Positions 8,946 through 13,804 of a stretch of DNA of 13,804 nucleotides are shown here, in pieces. The translations under genes and the position numbers were made by a program. The notes under the pieces are model-generated. The model had not been told where the DNA came from. It ran no database searches and was given only the letters and a program-made list of their open reading frames with translations. The stretch spans positions 13,189 to 26,992 of the forward strand of contig MU617014.1 of assembly GCA_025201705.1 (NCBI GenBank), given 5' to 3'. Each line of letters starts with the position of its first letter. Positions within the stretch are counted from its first letter, which is position 1. The DNA comes from Dissophora ornata (lineage: Eukaryota; Mortierellomycota; Mortierellomycetes; Mortierellales; Mortierellaceae).

Positions 8946-10170
8946 CTAAACGAGAAGCTTCTTTGTGATGGGGAGATCGGGGAAGTCCCAACTCCTCTTG
9001 CGGCTTCCAGGCTTATGCTCTAGTAAAATTGCCAGGTCGTCCTGTTGAAACGAGGTTGGTCAGTCAAAGATTCTTTAAGCAATTATCCTATAAATTTGAC
9101 TTGCATCTTAACATCTTACTTTGGCAGCAGACAAGGTTTGAATGGTCCCAAGCAATGAGGGTAGCATGTCCACTGAGGTTGGGATCACGAATGCTCCTAC
9201 ACGTTCCAAGAAGAAACATTCCTCGGGCCTTGATCGTCAACCTCATATAGACGCCCTCGGTATGAATGATCTGCACCAACGGTGCGAAGGGACTGTCCCC
9301 CAGGAGAGACCTGCCAAATCGTGCAAGCCAACACAGGTCCCAAGTCATTTTTGGCACGGTGAGTCTCCTGGCAAGGCCCCATTACTTCTCCGAGGAGAAG
9401 TTCCCGCTCACCAACCTTCGCGATGATGTCTGGCCTATCCGGGGCGCATGCCCTGATCTTTCTGAGCCGTACACATAGTGTCTGGACTTTGTAAACAGTA
9501 AGAAGTAAATATTAGAGATGTAACAACAATGCACGCTATTTCACAAAGCGAGCGCAGGCGAGATTATATACGTACAAATGAATGGAGATCTTGTCGTTTA
9601 CCCTCAACGTTCCCAAGAGTATGGGTGCAATGCAACGTGGCTACAAACGTTTCCTCGGCGATTCGGCTCTCCTTGTCAATAGGCAAGTGCTCGACCCTAA
9701 TTAAATGCAAGACAGCAGCAGTCGAGTCAGAGTTGAAGTGAGGCATTTCATTTAAAACAAAGTAGGCAGGTCACGAACCAACTTACAATGTCGCGAACAT
9801 GAGTCTTATCTTCCGGTCCTTGATGCCCTCCAGTGCCTCAAAGGTCTCATCTCGTTGGTCGTTCATCCGGAGCTAAAATTGTAAGAACAAGTTAGTCTAG
9901 CGTACAAACAAGGCTGGCGATCTCAGAAATACATTATAGTACATACCCCTTATTGGCTTTAGAACACACAGGTCGTATTCTTCTTCAACATGGAGTTTTA
10001 AGCAACTTTTGCCTCTTGGAGTCCAGCATCTTGCACCGCACAAGCCGCTTTCGTCGCGGTCACCTCTGTGTTGTGTTTCAGGACACGTTTTGCCCCCAAA
10101 ACTGCTCCTCATGGTGCTCTTGGAAACTTTTGAATGCTACCCTTATTTTCTCTTGGCATTTTTTTCGGGA
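8946..10170 (-). pseudogene. Degenerate multi-exon gene, possible PD-(D/E)XK-like family
   Basis: Minus-strand exon pieces with good splice signals: 10170-9947 (donor GTATGT), 9872-9787 (GTAAGT), 9696-9576 (GTACGT), 9486-9120 (GTAAGA) and 9041-8946, ending in TAG. Visible segments include DETFEALEGIKDRKIRLMF, PDRPDIIAKVGERELLLGEV, WDLCWLARFGRSLL, EGVYMRLTIKARGMFLL and VGAFVIPTSVDMLPSLLGT. The frame changes about four times, near 9626-9642 (after FVAT), 9439-9446 (a CCCC run), 9346-9353 (an AAAAA run) and 9203-9213. The first piece also carries in-frame stops and at least one more frame change. I recall a repeated Mortierella protein family with very similar segments. The PD...GEV arrangement suggests a PD-(D/E)XK nuclease-like fold, but that is an inference and no catalytic Lys is certain. 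Two of the frame breaks lie in homopolymers, so sequencing error could explain some of them. The 5' limit is uncertain and a pogo-like element lies about 14 bp beyond it. Confidence 0.7.
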
Positions 10171-10183
10171 TTTGAGTTGAATA

Positions 10184-10374
10184 CAGTCAACACCCATTAT
10201 CATGACATGTTTGGTACAGAGATTTGGAGGTGTCATTATAGGCGATTGTATGGGAATGTCGTTACAACGAGAAGAAATTCATAGTAAAAAAAAAATATAA
10301 TGAAAATTCAAGTGGTGTCACTACATGGAAAATGTCAGTACAGCGAGTGGCATTATGATAACGGGGGTTGACTG
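10184..10374. mobile_element. pogo/Tc1-like MITE flanked by TA
   Basis: A 191-bp element. The left end reads CAGTCAACACCCATTATCAT. The right end, read inward on the other strand, reads CAGTCAACCCCCGTTATCAT. The two agree over 20 positions with two mismatches, then diverge. Both ends are flanked by TA (10182-10183 and 10375-10376), the target duplication of Tc1/mariner elements. The CAGTCAACCCCCGTTAT type of end is the known signature of pogo/Tigger/Fot-like elements. Subterminal GTCATTATAGGCG (near 10232) and GTCGTTACAACG (near 10258) resemble internal repeats of the same end motif. No coding capacity, so non-autonomous. Confidence 0.8.
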
Positions 10375-10376
10375 TA

Positions 10377-11053
10377 TACGAGTTTCTGGAAAGATCTCGT
10401 GTGCAGATTCTCGATTATTGAGACCAAAATGGCTGACGAAATTCGACATGTAGACATGCTCTGCTCCCTTCCAGTGCAAAGCCCATTTCAGATACTTTTG
10501 TGACATATCCAAGCTCTAGCAAGAACGGGTCTAAAAAGAATCTGGTTACTAATGTCCAAGTCGACCACTTACGACAGAGCGTTTCTGCATATGCATAATT
10601 CACATGCATTATATCAAACAGAGGAGCCACATGGCGCCCAAGAGAGCACATGCCATGAAGAGTTCCAATGAAGACCCACTACTATCGCAGTCACTTCCCG
10701 CCCGGTAAACCATGAGACAAAAAAAAAAGCGATGCTCATTAAATCTGCTAGAGCTAAAGAAGCAGACCACTACATGATAGCGTTGTTTCTGCAGTGGGAA
10801 TAAAAAGGATTATTAAAAAAAAAAAAACGCACCCGGAGTAGTGTTTGTTGAGAAGGACTTGGGAGTGCTGACAAAACTGAGAGGGGCAACAAAAGAAAGG
10901 GCGTGAGAGTGGGATGAAAAAGGAGGAGTGGCAGGTGATGAGTAAGAGTAGCAAAGGGAGGTGTAGTGAAGAGAAGCCCGTGGGAGCGGTGATGGCGTGA
11001 GATTAGTGGCGTGGGAGTGAGTGGTGGTACTATTATTGTGTAGTCGTTTTCCT
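10377..11053. other. Intergenic region, nothing clearly coding
   Basis: Between the pogo-like element and the inferred 3' end of the RING gene I see only short overlapping open frames and A-rich runs (near 10709 and 10815). A minus-strand stretch at about 10400-10650 has some protein-like composition but no splice-consistent partner or motif. It could be further 5' relic of the neighbouring pseudogene. Confidence 0.4.
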
Positions 11054-11065
11054 TTTATTTTTATT
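11054..11065 (-). terminator. Candidate poly(A) signals of the FHA-RING gene
   Basis: Two adjacent AATAAA hexamers on the minus strand (11065-11060 and 11059-11054) lie about 220 nt downstream of the stop codon at 11282-11284. AATAAA is the standard eukaryotic signal, but fungal signals are loose and the region is A/T-rich, so this placement is tentative. Confidence 0.4.
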
Positions 11066-11281
11066 ATTTTTATGCAGAGACAATAACAAAAAAAAAAATC
11101 GACTTTTTTCTTCTTCTTTTCCGCCCTCCTCTTCCCTCTGTGACGACAGAACAACTCTCAGTATCCTTGTTGTTTGCAAATCTTAAATAAATCAATAACA
11201 ATAGTAATAATGATAGTAAAAAAAAAAAAAAATAAAGAAAAAAAAAGAAAAGGGGCCAATCATTTATCTCCCCCTAGGCCT
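11054..11281 (-). other. Probable 3' untranslated region of the FHA-RING gene
   Basis: Non-coding sequence between the stop codon and the candidate poly(A) signals, including long A/T homopolymers (11218-11256). I see no other feature. Confidence 0.4.
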
Positions 11282-12579
11282 CTACACAGAAGTCTCTGCT
11301 GTTGCCGTCTGCTGCAGTTGGTATTGAGAATGTTGCGGTGAAGATTGACGCTGCTGCTGCTGCTGTTGCTCCTGCTCTTCCTGCTGCAACTGCTGTTGAT
11401 GATGGTGGTGGTGGTGGTGATATTGACCCAAATCTCCAGGATGTCGTGGAAGAACATGCTGCTGTGGTGCAAGCTCATCCTCCATATTGTGATCTTCCTC
11501 CGACGATCCATTTCGCCCAATGATTTCCACCCCTTCCATTCCGCTATCATGACGACTGCTCCCTCCACTATTCGGGGGTCGATCATTCGAGAACGAGGAC
11601 GACTCTGCCTCTGCCTCCATCTCCGCCACTGCTTCAAGTTCTGCAACCTCTCTGTTGTTGTTGTTATCATGCATTAGCAACGGTGAGGGCGCCATCACCA
11701 ACGTCTTTCCAAACACATCATGGTGTTGTAGGTGGTCGCCGCCTTGACCATGATGATCTGGTTGCATCAATTGCTGCGGAGATAACTGTAGACCCCCCTG
11801 TCCATTCGTTGTCATCATCGTCACTGCAGACGTTCCAGAAGATATCCCAACTCCTCCTCCTCCTCCTTGTTGACTGACCATAGGGTTCAATGGAGAGTTT
11901 GAATTCGTGCGCGCACGGTTTCGTGTTGGGATCGAAATGTTACGAACAAAGTTCTGAATCATATTCCCAGCAGCCGCCGCCATGTGGTTGGTGGTGGTGG
12001 TGGTGGTGGTGGTGAAAGCAGGGGGCGACGGAGCCATGAAGAAAGCAGAGGACGGTGACTGTTGTGCAGAAGAACTAAGAGATGCAACCTCGGTCGAGTC
12101 CAGACCTGAGGGCAAAGAAATGTCCATAGGCATGGATGTAGCTCCTGTGTTTAAAGGCGACTGTGCGACAACATTGGCAAGTGTCGAAGGATCGTATTGC
12201 ATCCCCATGGTAGCGTCCTCGATGGCCCTGGCCCTGGCTCGCTCTGCCTCGCTATCCTGGTTGTCCTGGTTGTCCTGGTTGTCCTGGTCGTCGCGCTGGG
12301 CCAATTGGGTTGCTTCTCGGTCCTGCTGGGCTTGGATAGCCTGCGAGACAGCTCCGGCATCAGCGGGGAAGGCTCCATTCTCTGGCGGCTGAAAGGTATG
12401 AGCTTGCTCGGACGGAGGTGTGGGTGCGTACACTTCTTCGGCCAATACCTCTGCCGGTGGTATGATCTCTGCTTGTATCGCGGCTTCTGCTTCATCGCGT
12501 ACCTGTTCCACGACGACGACGACAGCCTCCTCCTCCTGTTCCTGGTTCGTATTCTCGATTGCGGCGGCAACGTCTGTTG
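11282..12579 (-). other. Low-complexity C-terminal tail exon of the RING protein
   Basis: This single 1298-nt exon reads as acidic residues (QEQEEEAVVVVVEQ), four DNQ-type repeats, a run of eight Thr, several Asn/Gly/Ser stretches, a seven-His run and a Gln-rich end, stopping at TAG 11284-11282. The open frame is continuous for over 430 codons, which supports real coding. Typical Dma1 proteins stop soon after the RING, so this tail is a lineage-specific extension of unknown role. Confidence 0.75.
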
Positions 12580-13748
12580 CTGTAAGAAGAAGTGGGGGAC
12601 AAAAAATGGGGGGGGTGGGGGATTTTTTTTTCTTACAGTCAATTCAAACTGTTGCACCCGATACCGCAACCCCCCAAAAATTGAGATCTTTTTGTCGAAA
12701 TTGATTTTTTTTTTTTAATCCCTATCCAAATTTCTTTCAGCAATCACCTTCAACAGGCATCTCCTCCTCGATCGGATCGTCAATCTCTACGCAGTCCTCG
12801 AGATCAGCAAATGTCCTGCAAAGCGGACATAAAAAGCCCGGATGTTTTTCCATCAGCATGGGTCGGATGCATTTGTAATGGTAGACATGAGAGCACGGTG
12901 CCACAAAGAGTGATTGGAATGACGCAATGCGGAACAGACAGATGCAACAATCCGTCGAACTTGCGGCATCGGCTGTTGTCAGGTTCCGAATCACCTTTAG
13001 AGTATTCTTCCTATTCATAAACAAAAAAAAAAAACAGCCCGTCGCCCATCGGGTTACAGGTTGGTCCTTTTTGCAGCCTCCCCCTCCAAATAGACCATCG
13101 TAAAAAAAACTCACAAAGGGGACCAAATGCATCAAGGTGTCTTGCGTTACCTGAAAGGATTGGCCTGCTGTTGCCATGAACGGTTAAGCTCCAGTCGCAT
13201 TTTGACGCATCGATAGATCTCTGTTGGCAACGTGGGGGAGGAATAAGCACAGCAAAAAAGCCCTTGTCAATATAAAAGCCTCGACGCAAAATGATATAAC
13301 GTCCCCCACACGAGCTGTACTCGTACTCCTCTCGCATGCGCCCAATGCTGTCTTCCTGGATTCAAATTCATGTGGTGGTGGTGGTGGTTGCGGGGAAAAA
13401 AAATAATAAATAATTGCTCTCTCCGCGAGCCCTTTTGCCATGCCTTTTTAACTCCTGCATCCTGATTCATTAAACTCCGTGTTCCTCTCGCTCAAGTCCG
13501 TAAGTAATGGAAACCCCTGCTCCAGGGCTAGTCTGCGGCACAGGAGAGTCATCTACCGCGTGCTAAAATCCCGTTACGAAAAAACGAGTCGTTTTGGACT
13601 GACCTTGTGTGCCTCCCTGATAGTCCACACCCAATTGGACAACATCTCCATCTTTGAGCTGTGTTGGCTTGGATTCCGCGCCGGGAGGGGACAGACGAGC
13701 GTGGTTCAGAAAGGTTCCAGAGGACGATTTCGTGTCCCTGATGTAGAA
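11282..13748 (-). CDS. dma1: Dma1/Chfr-type FHA-RING E3 ubiquitin ligase, 3' part
   Basis: Exons on the minus strand: 13748-13604, 13220-13151, 13010-12748 and 12579-11282. Phases agree, giving 591 codons plus stop in the window. The first exon gives the second half of an FHA domain (FYIRDTKSSSGTFLNHARLS, then DGDVVQLGVDYQGG). FHA domains bind phosphothreonine. The second gives EIYRCVKMRLELNRSW, typical of the linker in fungal Dma proteins. The third gives a RING-H2 finger, C-x2-C ... C-x-H-x2-H-x2-C ... C-x2-C (CCIC, CSHVYHYKC, CPLC). This is followed by RTFADLED, as in Dma1. Known Dma proteins are ubiquitin ligases acting in the spindle and septation checkpoints. The fourth exon gives about 430 residues of low-complexity tail rich in Gln, His, Ser, Asn and Thr. 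The start codon and N-terminus lie beyond the right edge; an acceptor AG (13750-13749) with a TTCTAAC branch site near 13775 shows that more exons precede. Confidence 0.9.
12255..12290 (-). repeat. Four 9-bp tandem units in the RING-gene tail
   Basis: Four consecutive 9-base units (plus strand TCCTGGTTG three times, then TCCTGGTCG) encode repeated Asp-Asn-Gln triplets on the minus strand. They are in frame, so copy-number change would preserve the protein. Confidence 0.85.
12580..12747 (-). other. Last intron of the FHA-RING gene, weak donor
   Basis: A 168-nt intron with the uncommon donor GTGATT (12747-12742) and acceptor TTACAG (12585-12580). It contains long T, A and G/C homopolymers. Splicing is supported because the one base carried over plus CA restores the acidic reading frame of the tail. 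If retained, translation stops four codons into the read-through (EGDC then TGA), just after the RING. Confidence 0.7.
13011..13150 (-). other. Intron between FHA linker and RING exons
   Basis: A 140-nt intron with donor GTAACG and acceptor AATAG on the minus strand. Phase 2 joins AG with G to give Arg just before KNTLKVIRNL. It contains a long T run on the coding strand. Confidence 0.75.
13221..13603 (-). other. Long intron inside the FHA-linker coding region
   Basis: A 383-nt intron, the longest in the window, with donor GTCAGT and acceptor CAACAG. Removing it joins DYQGGTQ to EIYRCVKMR in frame, as expected for Dma proteins. It holds a short GTG run (13372-13387) but no gene I can support. 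Confidence 0.75.
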
Positions 13749-13804
13749 CTATTTGTAAGAGTCGAAGGGTTAGAATTTTTTTTTTTTTTTTCTGTCCGCT
13801 GTTT

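Noticed and set aside
8700..9022. Possible two-exon plus-strand gene (ATG 8700, donor 8797, acceptor near 8912)
   Set aside because: The second exon is antisense to the last exon of the minus-strand pseudogene, which has better motif and splice support.
9142..9478. Plus-strand open frames with a GTGAGT donor-like site near 9360
   Set aside because: They mirror the minus-strand pseudogene exon, whose segments form a consistent motif order.
12197..12718. Long plus-strand open frame opposite the RING-gene tail
   Set aside because: It is the complement of low-complexity coding repeats and an intron, with Val/Leu/Cys/Gly runs and no motif.
1..13804. tRNA, rRNA, CRISPR array or bacterial operon features
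   Set aside because: I looked for B-box-like tRNA motifs, spaced direct repeats and ribosome-binding-site-led gene strings and found none. The window is eukaryotic.

Overview
The window looks like nuclear DNA of an early-diverging filamentous fungus. My best guess is Mortierellomycota (Mortierella-like). The basis is short introns of about 75-385 nt with GTAAGT-type donors and occasional CTAAC branch sites, pyrimidine-rich promoter tracts, long Gln/His/Glu/Asn homopolymer tracts, a fungal Dma1-type FHA-RING gene, and protein families that I recall from Mortierella genomes. The organism call is an inference; no search was run.

Layout. Positions 1-1244 hold no gene I can support, apart from a CT-rich promoter-like tract just before the first gene. 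A large 12-exon plus-strand gene (1245-7433, about 1677 residues) follows. It joins an acidic disordered N-terminus, a beta-rich domain, a WD40-like propeller region, a helical linker, a six-helix TRP-like cation channel core and an acidic, coiled-coil C-terminal tail. I assembled it by following the reading phase through 11 introns, and all phases agree. Positions 7434-8945 are intergenic: a short coding-like remnant (about 7619-7839), a TAG trinucleotide microsatellite (7855-7957) and a hAT-like non-autonomous element with inverted repeats and flanking duplication (8409-8670). A decayed minus-strand gene (about 8946-10170) comes next; its exons and splice sites are recognisable but it carries at least four frame changes and in-frame stops. 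Directly beside its 5' side is a 191-bp pogo/Tc1-like element flanked by TA (10184-10374). Positions 10377-11053 show nothing coding.

The right end holds the minus-strand 3' part of a Dma1/Chfr-type FHA-RING ubiquitin ligase (four exons in the window, 11282-13748). Its 5' part lies beyond the right edge. It ends in an unusually long low-complexity tail.

The two intact genes are about 3.8 kb apart and transcribed toward each other, with the repeat-rich, decayed segment between them. I see no sign that they act in one pathway. The most interesting object is the propeller-TRP channel fusion. Next are the degenerate PD-(D/E)XK-like gene relic with its neighbouring miniature transposons, and a possible intron-retention switch in the RING gene.
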